Positions 47,662-56,768 of a DNA stretch of 64,000 nucleotides are shown piece by piece. Under the pieces are notes generated by a model. The model saw only the letters and a program-made list of their open reading frames with translations. It was not told the DNA's origin and made no database searches. Positions within the stretch are counted from its first letter, which is position 1. Each line of letters opens with the position of its first letter. The DNA is from Palsa-1150 sp036490515 (GTDB lineage Bacteria > Myxococcota_A > Polyangia > Polyangiales > Polyangiaceae): contig DASXDU010000032.1 in NCBI GenBank assembly GCA_036490515.1, forward strand, positions 186,001-250,000, in the 5' to 3' direction. A program made the translations under genes and the position numbers.

Positions 47662-48060
47662 TCACCCCCCGGGCGGCGAAGAAGGAGGCTCCTTCGACGG
47701 CGGAGCCTCCTCGCGTCGTTCCAGCTCGTTCGCGTCCGCGATCGTCTTCTCCATCAGGTCGAGGAGCGCGGCGTGAGCGACGATCGCGAGGTGCTCCACC
47801 ATGGGGTTGTGGCTCCACGCGACGAGCAGCTTGCTCGCCTTCTCCCGTGCGGCGTCCACCTCGGCCAGCGACGACCAGCTCCGACGGCCGCGCGCGATCA
47901 GCCGGCGCACGACGCGCGAGTATTCGAGCTCGATGGCGAGGACGCTGTCGACGGCCTGCTCGAGGTCCGACGTGAGCACCCCGGCGCGCGCGTCGCCTCG
48001 TTCGCCGTTCGAAGATGGCGGCTGCCCCTGCGTGTCGCCTCGAGCGCGTGATTCCTTCAT
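47662..48060 (-). CDS. Hypothetical helical protein, 132 residues
   Basis: GGGAGAG precedes the ATG. The product has a disordered N-terminus and a central helical region (SDLEQAVDSVLAIELEYSRV, LAEVDAAREKASKLLVAWSH, EHLAIVAHAALLDLMEKTIA). The tail is Pro/Ser/Glu-rich. It sits just upstream of the response regulator on the same strand with a 118-base gap and may be co-regulated. The 242 bases upstream (48061-48302) show no gene. Confidence 0.6.
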   Translation of the reverse strand: MKESRARGDTQGQPPSSNGERGDARAGVLTSDLEQAVDSVLAIELEYSRVVRRLIARGRRSWSSLAEVDAAREKASKLLVAWSHNPMVEHLAIVAHAALLDLMEKTIADANELERREEAPPSKEPPSSPPGG

Positions 48061-48302
48061 GCAACTCTCCCTGCCGGGGCGGTCGCGAGGCGACTCGCCG
48101 CGAGCGTGACGCCGGCCGACGAAGGCCGTGTCGCTTCACACGCTCACGCGAGCGGAGCGCTCACGGAATCACGGTGTTGCTAGCAAACCTCTCCTCCGCG
48201 CGACAGGCGAATGCGATCGTAGTGCCCTGAATCCCGCCGGACGGTGCGGCGGAGCAGGGGCATTCCGCCCCGGCGCCGAACGCGTGCGTGGATCGCGTGG
48301 GA

Positions 48303-49226
48303 CTACGCGTAGCGGCCCGCCTTCTCGGCTCCGACCTTCGATCGGCGGGCGAGCCGCACGAGCGTTCGCGCTCCCTGGGTCATCGGGTACACGACCTCGG
48401 CCTTCCACGCATCGAGCCGCGGGAGCCGGCGCACGGACGTCGGCGTCAAGCCCAGGCGGGCAAGCCGCCTTCGCATGCGATGGTTCACGTGCAGGGCGCG
48501 GGTCCACCGGACGGTCTCCTCCGTGTGGAAGAAGCACGAGAGCGAGATCGAGACGTCCTCCGGTCCGTTCTTCACGTAGTGGCCCGCGACGAACGGGATG
48601 TGGATGGCCTCGCCGGGTGCGAACTCGAACTTGTTCGCGTGCTGATCGGCCTGCGCGCGCCACGGCGGCGGACGGCTCGTGTTCGCGACCCACGACTCGC
48701 AGTCCTCGGGGCTGATGACCGCGTCGTTCCACGGATCGAACACGGCCACCTCCTTGCTGCCGCGAAACTGCATGAGGAAGTTCGAGTAGCGGTCGCAGTG
48801 GAACGGCGTGACGGCGCCCGGCGACGCGATGAACAGCCACATCGACGGCTCGAGCGGGGCGGAGCCCGAGCGGCGCCGCCGCATGCAGAGGCCGATGTCC
48901 TGCGTGAGGTCGTGGAAGAGGTCACGGAACGAGGCGTGCGTCTCGGGTTTGCTCACCGCGATGTACGAGCTCGACGTGCGGATCGACTCGATCGTCTCGC
49001 GAAGGCTCATGCCGTTGGGGTGGTCGATGTGCGCGCGGTCGAAGTCGACGGCGAGGTCGCGCAGGCCCTTGGAGTAGAAGACGTTGGCCGCCGGCAACTC
49101 GGGCAGGACGCGCTCCAGGTTCCCGAGCGAGAGCGCCGGGTGATCGGACAGCGTGTGGCGAAACTTGAACGGCCTGCGGTCGAGGGCGTCGAAGTCGAAC
49201 GGCTCGGCGAAGCATCGGAGCGTCAT
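48303..49226 (-). CDS. JmjC/cupin_8-like Fe(II)/2-oxoglutarate oxygenase
   Basis: The 307-residue protein has a JmjC-like cupin. The HxD metal pair is in TPFHCDRYSNFLMQFRG (H143, D145) and the distal histidine in HIPFVAGHYVKNG (H216), with KEVAVFDPWND between them. Related cupin_8 enzymes hydroxylate proteins or small molecules. ATG 49226 starts the conserved region. It is divergent from the methyltransferase gene 210 bases away. Confidence 0.85.
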   Translation of the reverse strand: MTLRCFAEPFDFDALDRRPFKFRHTLSDHPALSLGNLERVLPELPAANVFYSKGLRDLAVDFDRAHIDHPNGMSLRETIESIRTSSSYIAVSKPETHASFRDLFHDLTQDIGLCMRRRRSGSAPLEPSMWLFIASPGAVTPFHCDRYSNFLMQFRGSKEVAVFDPWNDAVISPEDCESWVANTSRPPPWRAQADQHANKFEFAPGEAIHIPFVAGHYVKNGPEDVSISLSCFFHTEETVRWTRALHVNHRMRRRLARLGLTPTSVRRLPRLDAWKAEVVYPMTQGARTLVRLARRSKVGAEKAGRYA

Positions 49227-49436
49227 GGTCCCTCGGTCGGTGCGGTGCGCGTCGTTTCGCTGCCGAACCATCCGCCCCGCTTATCACCGGGACCCGGCCC
49301 ATGCAACGCGGCGCCGCTGGCTCAGCGCCTCGCGCTGCGTGCTTCCCGCTGCGTGCTCCGGGCAGCGTGCAGCGCGTTGGCGCGTCGGCACGTTGGCATT
49401 TGCGCGCGCGCCGCGTTTCTGCCAAAGGGTCGGCCC

Positions 49437-50252
49437 ATGATGCCCATCTCGATGCTCCGCGCGGCCCTCCGCTTGCCGGTGATCCGCGAGCTCCGGGAGG
49501 CGGGCGCCGCGCGCACGTTCCGCCGTGCGCCCACGGCGGCAAACTACTTCTTCGGCGTCTACGGCACGTTCGAGGAAGCCGAGGCGGCCGTGCCCGCGCA
49601 GGCCGCGCACTCGTACGACACGGGCGCATCCGGTCGGCTCTACCGGGACCGGCTGGCCGAGATCTTCCCGCACGACTATCCGGTGCTCTACTGGCTCAAG
49701 CCGATGTTCTCGGAGCGCGTGCGGCGCGTCTTCGACCTCGGGGGCCACGTGGGGATCGCGAACTACTCCTACGAGCGATACCTCGGGTCGCTCGACGCGA
49801 TCGAGTGGAAGGTCTGCGATCTCCCCGCGATCGTCGAGGCAGGGAGGGAGCTCGCCGCGTCGCGCGGTCGCCGCGGCCTCTCGTTCACCACGCGCTACGA
49901 GGACGCGGACGGCGCGGACGTGCTCCTCGCGTCGGGCGTCCTCCAGTACCTTCGGCCGGGGTTTCTCGGCGGCCTCCTCGCGCGCCTCTCGCGGCCGCCG
50001 CGCGACGTCTTCGTGAACCTCCTGCCGTCGACCAAGCACCCCACGTTCTGCACGCTCAACAACGTTCGCACCGCCATCTGCCCGTACGTCGTCGTCAACG
50101 AGAAGGAGTTCGTCGCGTCGCTCGAGGGCCTCGGGTACGAGCTCGTCGACGCGTGGTCGAGCCCCGAGAAGAGGTGCGTCATCCCGCTCCATCCGGAGCG
50201 CACCGTCGAGGCGTACCGCGGGTTCTACTTCCGGAAGCGCGCCCTGCCCTGA
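49437..50252 (+). CDS. TIGR04325-like putative methyltransferase
   Basis: The 271-residue protein has a Rossmann-like SAM-binding loop (RVFDLGGHVGIANYSYERYL) followed by EWKVCDLPAIVEAGRELAAS and VLLASGVLQYLRPGFLGGLL. This resembles the TIGR04325 family often found in cell-surface polysaccharide loci. The substrate is unknown. Two consecutive ATG codons (49437, 49440) begin the frame. The 210-base gap before it contains a short duplication of GCTGCGTGCT and no gene. Confidence 0.8.
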   Translation: MMPISMLRAALRLPVIRELREAGAARTFRRAPTAANYFFGVYGTFEEAEAAVPAQAAHSYDTGASGRLYRDRLAEIFPHDYPVLYWLKPMFSERVRRVFDLGGHVGIANYSYERYLGSLDAIEWKVCDLPAIVEAGRELAASRGRRGLSFTTRYEDADGADVLLASGVLQYLRPGFLGGLLARLSRPPRDVFVNLLPSTKHPTFCTLNNVRTAICPYVVVNEKEFVASLEGLGYELVDAWSSPEKRCVIPLHPERTVEAYRGFYFRKRALP

Positions 50253-50330
50253 CCGGGCAGTGGAGAGGGCGCCTGCGCGCTCGTCTCGTTTCCGTGAGGG
50301 CAGGCACGCCCCGTGCTGAGAGGGCCCGGA

Positions 50331-51722
50331 ATGCGCTCTCTGATCTCGAGGGGGATCGTCGTCGCGATGTGTGGCGGGGCCGCGGCGTGTTCTTCGGCCG
50401 CGTCCAGCGCCGATCCGAGCGACGCCGGCGCGGGCCGGGCCGACACCGGCACCGAAACGGATACCGGAACGGTGTTACGCCCCGATGCTACGCCCCTCGC
50501 CGACGGGGCGATGCTCGGGGACGCGCCCGGAGACGCGAGCGCTCCCGGGTCGGACGGAGAACCCGGCGAGGACGCAGGCGGCGGCTCCGTCGATGGTGCC
50601 GGTCCCGGGACCTTCGTTCATCCGGGGATCCTCGTCGACCAGGGCATGCTCGACTTCGTGAAGGCCAAGATCGCCGCCGGTGCCGAGCCGTGGACGAGCG
50701 CCCTGGCCCAGGCCTCCTCGAGCTCCTTCGGGGCGCTGAGCTACGTGCCGCACCCGCGCGCCGACGTCGACTGCGGTCCCTCGTCGAACCCGGACCTCGG
50801 GTGCACCGACGAGAAGAACGACGTCGTGGCCGCCTTCACGCAGGCGCTCCTCTGGGTCCACACGGGCGACGCGCAGCACGCGCAGGTCGCCATCCAGATC
50901 ATGAACGCGTGGTCGAGCACCCTGAAGGAGCACACCAACTCGAACGCGCCGCTCCAGTCGGCGTGGGCCGCCGAGGTCTTCCCGCGCGCCGCCGAGATCA
51001 TCCGCTACACGAACGCCGGCTGGTCTCCGGCCGACGTCCAGCAGTTCGCGACCATGCTCGAGGACGTGTACCTGCCCGAGGTCGTCGACGGCAGCACCTC
51101 GAACGGCAACTGGGACACGAGCATGATCGAGGCGACCATGAACATCGCCGTCTTCCTCGACGACGCGGCGACGTTCCAGAAGGCCGTCGCGATGTGGAAG
51201 GAGCGAACGCCGGCGTACATCTACCTGACGAGCGACGGCCCGCTGCCCGTGCAGCCGCCGCGCGACCCGAAGTCCACGTCGGCGCTCGAGACCTACTGGT
51301 ACGAGCCGACGGCGTTCATCGACGGCCTCACCCAGGAGTCGTGCCGCGACCTGCCCAACAGCGGAACGCAGGGCTTCGGCCACGCCCAGTACGGCGTCGC
51401 GGGGATCATCAACGCCGCCGAGACGGCGCGCATCCAGGGGGTCGACCTCTTCTCGCTCGAAGAGAAGCGCATCACGGCGATGCTGGAGCTCCACGCGGGC
51501 TACCTGAACGGGGCGTCGGTCGCGTCGCTCTGCAAGACGCCGATCGCGACGCCGAGCGCCGACCCCATGTGGGAGATCGGGTACAACGCCTACGCGAACG
51601 TGCTCGGGCAGGCGCTGCCGCAGACGGAGAAGCTGATCGGCACCATCCGCCCCACGGGCGCGACGCACCACATGGTCTGGGAGACGCTCACGCACGGGGA
51701 CATCGGCGCGGCGGGGCTGTAG
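50331..51722 (+). CDS. Alginate-lyase-domain lipoprotein
   Basis: The 463-residue protein has a lipobox (CGGAAACSS) and a Gly/Asp/Pro-rich linker of ~75 residues. An (alpha/alpha) toroid typical of the alginate lyase (PF05426) fold follows: FTQALLWVHTGDAQHAQVAI, SWAAEVFPRAAEIIRY-like helices, NGNWDTSMIEATMNIAVFLD and GTQGFGHAQYGVAGIINAAE. The Asn/His/Tyr motifs of polysaccharide lyases are present, but the substrate need not be alginate. It may degrade uronic-acid polymers or the cell's own exopolysaccharide. Confidence 0.85.
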   Translation: MRSLISRGIVVAMCGGAAACSSAASSADPSDAGAGRADTGTETDTGTVLRPDATPLADGAMLGDAPGDASAPGSDGEPGEDAGGGSVDGAGPGTFVHPGILVDQGMLDFVKAKIAAGAEPWTSALAQASSSSFGALSYVPHPRADVDCGPSSNPDLGCTDEKNDVVAAFTQALLWVHTGDAQHAQVAIQIMNAWSSTLKEHTNSNAPLQSAWAAEVFPRAAEIIRYTNAGWSPADVQQFATMLEDVYLPEVVDGSTSNGNWDTSMIEATMNIAVFLDDAATFQKAVAMWKERTPAYIYLTSDGPLPVQPPRDPKSTSALETYWYEPTAFIDGLTQESCRDLPNSGTQGFGHAQYGVAGIINAAETARIQGVDLFSLEEKRITAMLELHAGYLNGASVASLCKTPIATPSADPMWEIGYNAYANVLGQALPQTEKLIGTIRPTGATHHMVWETLTHGDIGAAGL

Positions 51723-51728
51723 TGGCCG

Positions 51729-52187
51729 TCAGGGCATGCCGGGAACGGTCGGGAACCCGCAGGCCTTCCACGCGTCGTCCGGGGTGCCGCACGTCGGGTC
51801 GGAGCAGCTCGTGGTCGGCGCCGTGTCGACCGTCTGGCCGTTCACGACGCAGTCGCACGGGCCGGGGCAGGTGCAGTTGACCGTGTAGGTCGTCGCGCCG
51901 CAGATGGCCGACTCGAACACCTCGGTGCACGGCCCCCCGGCGACGCCGCCGCCGCCGCCGCCCATCTGGGACGCGGACGCGCACGAGCTCGTGCTCGGGC
52001 TGCTGGAGCTGCTGCTGCCCGCGCTGCTGCCCCCCGAATTGCTGCTGCCGCCGCTGGCGCCGCTGCCGCTGGCGGTCCCCTGATCCGACGAGCCGTGCCC
52101 GAGGGGATCTTCGACCTTGCCGCCGCACGCGACGGCGAGCGTCGCGACGAGAAACAGTGCCGGTACACCGATGATGTTCTGCCGCAT
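51729..52187 (-). CDS. Ser/Gly-linker Cys-rich lipoprotein, 152 residues
   Basis: A lipobox (TLAVACGG) is followed by a Ser/Gly linker (residues ~35-70). Then comes a Cys-rich C-terminal part (CGATTYTVNCTCPGPCDCVV, TSCSDPTCGTPDDAWKACGF). GGAGAG precedes the ATG. It converges with the alginate-lyase-like gene, with 6 bases between the stops. No function is recognised. Confidence 0.78.
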   Translation of the reverse strand: MRQNIIGVPALFLVATLAVACGGKVEDPLGHGSSDQGTASGSGASGGSSNSGGSSAGSSSSSSPSTSSCASASQMGGGGGGVAGGPCTEVFESAICGATTYTVNCTCPGPCDCVVNGQTVDTAPTTSCSDPTCGTPDDAWKACGFPTVPGMP

Positions 52188-52344
52188 GAGGGGCTCTCCG
52201 TTCCAGTCGACAGTCTGTCCGAGGGCCGGGCTCCTGACCAGGCCCCGATGCCAGTATGGCCGGGACCGGGCGCCACCGTCACGACACCGCACGAAGATCG
52301 CCGGAAACGCACGAATGGTACGTGGCGTGCTTCGTGAGTCCGCG

Positions 52345-53613
52345 ATGACGCGAGCGCACTCCGTTCCGTTCGTTCCGTTCGTTCCGTTCGTATCGCTCGT
52401 CGGGCTCGTCGTCGGCGCGACCTTCATTTCGTCCGTGGGAGCAGCGCAGACGATCATGGCCGGCCCGTCCCAGGACCCCGTGCGTCTGCAGGCCGATTCC
52501 ACGACCGACGCGTGCGGGAACTCGCCCCCGCAGTCCACCTGCGTCGGCACCCGCCCCGCGAACCTCACGCCGCTGGGCGTCAACTACCAGGACTGCATCT
52601 CCGGCCAGATCCTCGAGTTCAGCGTCATCCTGAGCGGCTTCACGGGCGGCACGAACGTGGGGATCTTCGCGAGCACGGGGTCGGACTGCACGGCGCTGAC
52701 GGACCGTGGTGGCGGGGGTGCCGTTGCGGCTGAATGCTGGAACCTGGGGGCCGGCGTGTCGGCTCCAATCATCAGCGCGCCGGCGACCTTCACGTTCGAC
52801 ATCCCGGTGACGACGCTCGTCGGATGGCAGCAGACCCCGCCGTTTCCCCCCGTTGTGCCGCCGCCCCTGGCTCCCTCCGTCGCGTGCAGTGCCCAGCCGA
52901 CCTCCGCCGCGGTGCCCATCGTCGTGAACTTCCTGCCCCTCGACGCCGACAACAACGTCGTCGGGGGCGCCTACCAGTTCACGCTCTTGACGGACCTGGT
53001 CGGTCCGCCCCCGCCGCGCGGACTCGCCGTACAGGCCGACGACGATGGGCTCGTCCCCAACTGGACTCCCAATACCGACGGCGACACGTACGGGTACGAC
53101 GTGTTCCTCGCGCCTTCCGCCGGCCAGCCGCCGAGCCAGGGGTGCCCCGCCATCCCGGGCGCGAGCGACGCGGGAGCCGCAAGCGGCGGCATCTCGAGCG
53201 TCTCCGCGGAGTACCTCGTCGGCGCGAACGACGGGCTCACGGCGATCGGCGAGTCGACCGGCGCCTACACGATCCCCGGGCTCGCGAACGACGCGACCTA
53301 CGCGGTCGCCGTCTCCGCGGTCGACGCCTTCGGCAACGCGGGGCCCACGTCTCCAGCGACCTGCGCCACGCCGATCGTCGACGGCGGCGCCCTCGATGCC
53401 GGTAGTCCCGACGCGGCGACCGGAGAAGACGCGAGCGGCATCGGAGACGCCGAGGACGACTCCCGCTTCGCGAAGGCCGGCTGCGCGTGCCTCGAGGGCG
53501 GCCCGATCGCTCCCGCCGGCGCGCCCGCTGCCGCGGCGCTCGTCGCCGTCGCGATCGCTCTCGTGCGGCGCCGGCGGGCGAGGTCGCGTCGCCAGTTCGA
53601 GCCACGACAGTAG
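52345..53613 (+). CDS. Secreted protein with fibronectin-III-like region and MYXO-CTERM-like anchor
   Basis: The 422-residue protein has a signal peptide whose hydrophobic core contains the tandem VPF repeat at 52363. It then has a beta-rich extracellular region (NYQDCISGQILEFSVILSGF, WNLGAGVSAP). A fibronectin-III-like module follows (GLVPNWTPNTDGDTYGYDVF, ATYAVAVSAVDAFGNAGPTS). The C-terminus is the tripartite type of MYXO-CTERM proteins: GCACLEGG, a TM helix (APAAAALVAVAIALV) and an Arg cluster (RRRRARSRR). Such proteins are cut near the Cys and displayed on the surface. Confidence 0.82.
   Translation: MTRAHSVPFVPFVPFVSLVGLVVGATFISSVGAAQTIMAGPSQDPVRLQADSTTDACGNSPPQSTCVGTRPANLTPLGVNYQDCISGQILEFSVILSGFTGGTNVGIFASTGSDCTALTDRGGGGAVAAECWNLGAGVSAPIISAPATFTFDIPVTTLVGWQQTPPFPPVVPPPLAPSVACSAQPTSAAVPIVVNFLPLDADNNVVGGAYQFTLLTDLVGPPPPRGLAVQADDDGLVPNWTPNTDGDTYGYDVFLAPSAGQPPSQGCPAIPGASDAGAASGGISSVSAEYLVGANDGLTAIGESTGAYTIPGLANDATYAVAVSAVDAFGNAGPTSPATCATPIVDGGALDAGSPDAATGEDASGIGDAEDDSRFAKAGCACLEGGPIAPAGAPAAAALVAVAIALVRRRRARSRRQFEPRQ
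52363..52389 (+). repeat. Three-copy 9-bp repeat in a signal peptide
   Basis: GTTCCGTTC occurs three times in tandem, in frame, encoding VPFVPFVPF in the signal-peptide core of the surface protein at 52345. Slippage here would change signal-peptide length. Confidence 0.85.
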
Positions 53614-53744
53614 CCACGACGACTCTCTGTCGGGAGTAGCCATGACTTCTGGCGGACGGAACGATCCAGTGGGAGCGCCCGAGACGACATCTTGCCCGTT
53701 GCTCGGCGCGTCCGCGGTCGGCCGCGCGCTAGGTTCGCGCCGCC

Positions 53745-54734
53745 ATGAAGTCCACCTCCCTGGTCTTGGTCTCTCTTGCGGTCGCGTCGATCGGTTCGTC
53801 CTCTCCGCTCGTTGCGTGCGGGAGCAGCTCCTCGCCGGCGCAACCCGACTCCGGCGCAGCCCCCGACGGCTCCAGCAGCTCGGGCAGTTCGAGCGGCTCT
53901 GGTAGCTCCAGCGGCTCCAGCGGCTCCGGTAGCTCCAGCGGCTCCGCGAGCTCCTCCGGCGGCTCGAGCGGAGGATCGAACGACGGTGGCGGCGGAGCCG
54001 ATGCCGGCGCGGCGACGACGACGATCGCCGCCGCCCGGACGGGCAACGTCACGACCAGCATCACGGTTGCGGCCGTCGTCACCGCCGTGCAGGGCCCCTC
54101 GGGCGACGAGGTCAACTACTACATCGAAGATCCCGCCGGCGGGCCCAACTCCGGCGTCGTCGTGTACTGCGATCCCCTCGAGACGACCTGCCCGGCCGGC
54201 CCCCGCGCGGGGAACCCGAGCGTCGGCGACTACGTGCTCGTCACCGGCGCCCTGTCGACGTACCAGGGGCAGCTCCAGATCGAGCCGACGGCGTACGGGT
54301 TGATCGCGTCCGGGCACTCGCTCCCGGCGCCGGTCACGGTGCAGGGCAGCGACGTCGCCGCGGGAGGCACCTCCGCCCAGTACCGTGGGGTCCTCGTGAA
54401 GCTGGCGGAGACCTTGACCGTGACGAACCTCACGCCGGCGGCGCTCTACGACACCCAGTGCAACACGGACGCCGGAGCGATGGGGCAGTGCTCCGGCTGC
54501 GCCCCCCCGACGTACTCCGGCTTCCAGGCGGCCGACGCCGCGAGCGACGTCGTCTACGTGGAGCAATATCTCTTTCCGGGCGACCCGCTCCAGAGCTCTC
54601 CGGAGTGCGTGTCGATGGCAGGGCAGATCGCGGTCACGCAGGGCGAGGCATTCCCGTTCATGGAGGGCATCCTCGACTACGACGGGTACGCGAAGGCGCA
54701 GTTCGTGGCGCCGCGCGGCCCCTCGGACTACTGA
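53745..54734 (+). CDS. Ser/Gly-linker lipoprotein with OB-fold-like domain
   Basis: The 329-residue protein has a lipobox (LVACGSS). About 50 residues of Ser/Gly follow, then a beta-rich domain at residues ~95-220 (VAAVVTAVQGPSGDEVNYYI, VLVTGALSTYQGQLQIEP). Its pattern resembles OB-fold domains often attached to secreted nucleases. A Cys-containing C-terminal part follows (CNTDAGAMGQCSGCAPPTYS). The OB assignment is tentative. Confidence 0.72.
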   Translation: MKSTSLVLVSLAVASIGSSSPLVACGSSSSPAQPDSGAAPDGSSSSGSSSGSGSSSGSSGSGSSSGSASSSGGSSGGSNDGGGGADAGAATTTIAAARTGNVTTSITVAAVVTAVQGPSGDEVNYYIEDPAGGPNSGVVVYCDPLETTCPAGPRAGNPSVGDYVLVTGALSTYQGQLQIEPTAYGLIASGHSLPAPVTVQGSDVAAGGTSAQYRGVLVKLAETLTVTNLTPAALYDTQCNTDAGAMGQCSGCAPPTYSGFQAADAASDVVYVEQYLFPGDPLQSSPECVSMAGQIAVTQGEAFPFMEGILDYDGYAKAQFVAPRGPSDY

Positions 54735-54777
54735 GCCGCCTCGGCCGACGCGCTTTCGGGGTAACGTCCTCGCCCCC

Positions 54778-56037
54778 ATGCTCGACCGCGTGAGCGACCG
54801 CACGACACGCGTCATCTACGTCGCCACGCTCGTCGTCGGCACCGGCTACGGCGTGTCGATCGCGCTCACCGCGCTGCGCCTCGACGCGCTCGGCTTCGGC
54901 AAGCCCACCATCGGCCTGCTCGCGGCGGTGTTCGCGTGCGGGATCGTGACCTTCTCGGTGGGGATGCCCGCGGCGCTCCGGCGCTTCTCCGCGAAGACCA
55001 TCCTCGCCGCGTCGCTCGCCGGCTACGCCGTGTGCGTCGGCGTCTTCCCGTTCCTCGACTCGGTCCGCGGCATCGCGGCGATCCGCTTCTTCGACGGAGC
55101 ATGCTCGGTCGCCACGTGGATCTGCTTCGAGACGGTGCTCCTGCGCCGCGCCGAAGCGCACCAGAAGGCCTACGTGACGAGCATCTACGCGATCGCGATC
55201 GCCCTCGGGTACGTGCTCGGTCCCATCCTGGCGAAGGGGATCGTGGCCGTCGCGCCGATGCAGGTGGCGTTCCTCGCGTCGTCGGCGCTCGCGCTCGGAG
55301 CGTGCGCGGTCGTCCTGCTCGCGCTCGATCGCGGCGCGGCCGAGCGCTCGATCGCCGGCGCGAGCCCGGAGGACGCGAGCTCGGGGAGCGCCGCGGTCCC
55401 CGCGACCGCGAAGCCGCTCCCCACCGGGGCGGTCGTCCGTCGCATCCGCACGAGCCTCTTCGCGACCTTCGCGTACGGCTACTTCCAGTCGTCGGTCGTC
55501 CTCTTTCTCCCGCTCTATCTCATCGAGGCCAAGGGCATCGCCGAGTCGCGGACGATCCTCATCCCGGCCTTCTTCGCGGCCGGCATGCTCCTCTTCTCGA
55601 ACTACGCGGGGCGGCTCGGCGACCGGGTCGGGCACCTGCGCGTCATGCGGACGCTCGCCGCGGTGGGCGCGCTGATGGTGGCCGCGTTCGTCTGGATCGC
55701 GTCGTGGCCGCTCATGTGCGTGGCGATCTTCGTCGCGGGCGCCACCCTCGCCGCCATCTCGCCGGTGAGCCTCGCCCTGCAGGGCGTCGTCGTGAACGCC
55801 GCGTCGTACGGCCGCGCCAACTCGATCTACAACGGCGTCTATGCGGCGGGGATGCTCCTCGGACCGCCCGTCTCGAGCCTGCTCTTCGCGCGCTGGGGAG
55901 GCGGCGCGATGCTGGGCCACCTCGCCGCGCTCTGGGCGGCGTTCGTCGCCTTCTCGATCGCCTGCTGGAAGGACGATCCCGCGGCACGACGCTTCTCGGC
56001 TCGTGATCCCACGGACGCGCCAGACGTTTGCACCTAG
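54778..56037 (+). CDS. Major facilitator superfamily transporter
   Basis: The 419-residue protein has 12 hydrophobic segments in two six-helix halves. The first half contains LLAAVFACGIVTFSVGMPAA and the loop LRRFSAKTILAA; the second has GRLGDRVGHLRVMRTLAAVG, the usual loop 8-9 position of MFS proteins. The middle loop is polar (ERSIAGASPEDASSGSAAVP). The substrate is unknown. The ATG at 54778 follows the lipoprotein gene by 43 bases. Confidence 0.9.
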   Translation: MLDRVSDRTTRVIYVATLVVGTGYGVSIALTALRLDALGFGKPTIGLLAAVFACGIVTFSVGMPAALRRFSAKTILAASLAGYAVCVGVFPFLDSVRGIAAIRFFDGACSVATWICFETVLLRRAEAHQKAYVTSIYAIAIALGYVLGPILAKGIVAVAPMQVAFLASSALALGACAVVLLALDRGAAERSIAGASPEDASSGSAAVPATAKPLPTGAVVRRIRTSLFATFAYGYFQSSVVLFLPLYLIEAKGIAESRTILIPAFFAAGMLLFSNYAGRLGDRVGHLRVMRTLAAVGALMVAAFVWIASWPLMCVAIFVAGATLAAISPVSLALQGVVVNAASYGRANSIYNGVYAAGMLLGPPVSSLLFARWGGGAMLGHLAALWAAFVAFSIACWKDDPAARRFSARDPTDAPDVCT

Positions 56038-56088
56038 GCGCCACGCAGGGGCAGCCCCCGGGGCTCCGTGTACGATGGGCAAGATCCC

Positions 56089-56763
56089 ATGCGTCGCGCG
56101 ACCTTCCTGCTCGTCCTCGTCACCGGCTTTCTCGCGGCGTGCGGTGGCAAATCCAGAGCCGTGACCGATGGCGGGACGTCGACCGTGACCGACGGCGGGG
56201 CGTCATGCGAGCCGGCCTTCCTCGAAGCGGGAACCGGCGTGGCGGGAGACGCCGAGGTCCCGCTCGTCCATCGCGCCGTGCCCTCGTGCTGCCCCACTGC
56301 ACGGGGCCCCGCGCCGCCCACGCAGCCTTACGGGCCGGGAGTTGCATCGACCTGCTCGTCGGACTCCGAGTGCACGAGCGGAGCGGAGGGTCGCTGCTTC
56401 CCGGCCGAGGGCCTGGTCGGGCCCGGCGGGTGTTCGTACGACGAGTGCCTCACGGACTCGGACTGTTCGGGGGCGCCGTGCGTGTGCCGCACTTCGGCGT
56501 CCGACGACAGCGCGAACGTCTGCGCGCCGGGAGGCAACTGCGCTCTCGATTCGGACTGCGGCCCCGGAGGCTTCTGTTCGCCCTCGCAGCTCTGCTACGG
56601 AGCGCTCGCCTACTACTGCCACACCGCGTCCGACGCGTGCATCAACGACGCGGATTGCCCCCCCGTCGACGCGGGAGGTGGCTGCGACGTTCCCCAGAAC
56701 TGCGTGTACGACCCGCAGGCCCAGCACTGGGCCTGCAGCCACCAGGCGTGCTGCCCGCCGTGA
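56089..56763 (+). CDS. Cys-rich lipoprotein, 224 residues
   Basis: A lipobox (FLAACGG) leads into a linker and then ~15 paired cysteines (CSSDSECTSGAEGRCFPAEG, CSYDECLTDSDCSGAPCVC, CALDSDCGPGGFCSPSQLC, CINDADC). The spacing repeats about every 20-25 residues, giving a chain of small disulfide modules. Similar Cys-rich modules occur in several surface proteins in this window. Its stop is 5 bases from the convergent lipoprotein gene. Confidence 0.8.
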   Translation: MRRATFLLVLVTGFLAACGGKSRAVTDGGTSTVTDGGASCEPAFLEAGTGVAGDAEVPLVHRAVPSCCPTARGPAPPTQPYGPGVASTCSSDSECTSGAEGRCFPAEGLVGPGGCSYDECLTDSDCSGAPCVCRTSASDDSANVCAPGGNCALDSDCGPGGFCSPSQLCYGALAYYCHTASDACINDADCPPVDAGGGCDVPQNCVYDPQAQHWACSHQACCPP

Positions 56764-56768
56764 CGCCG

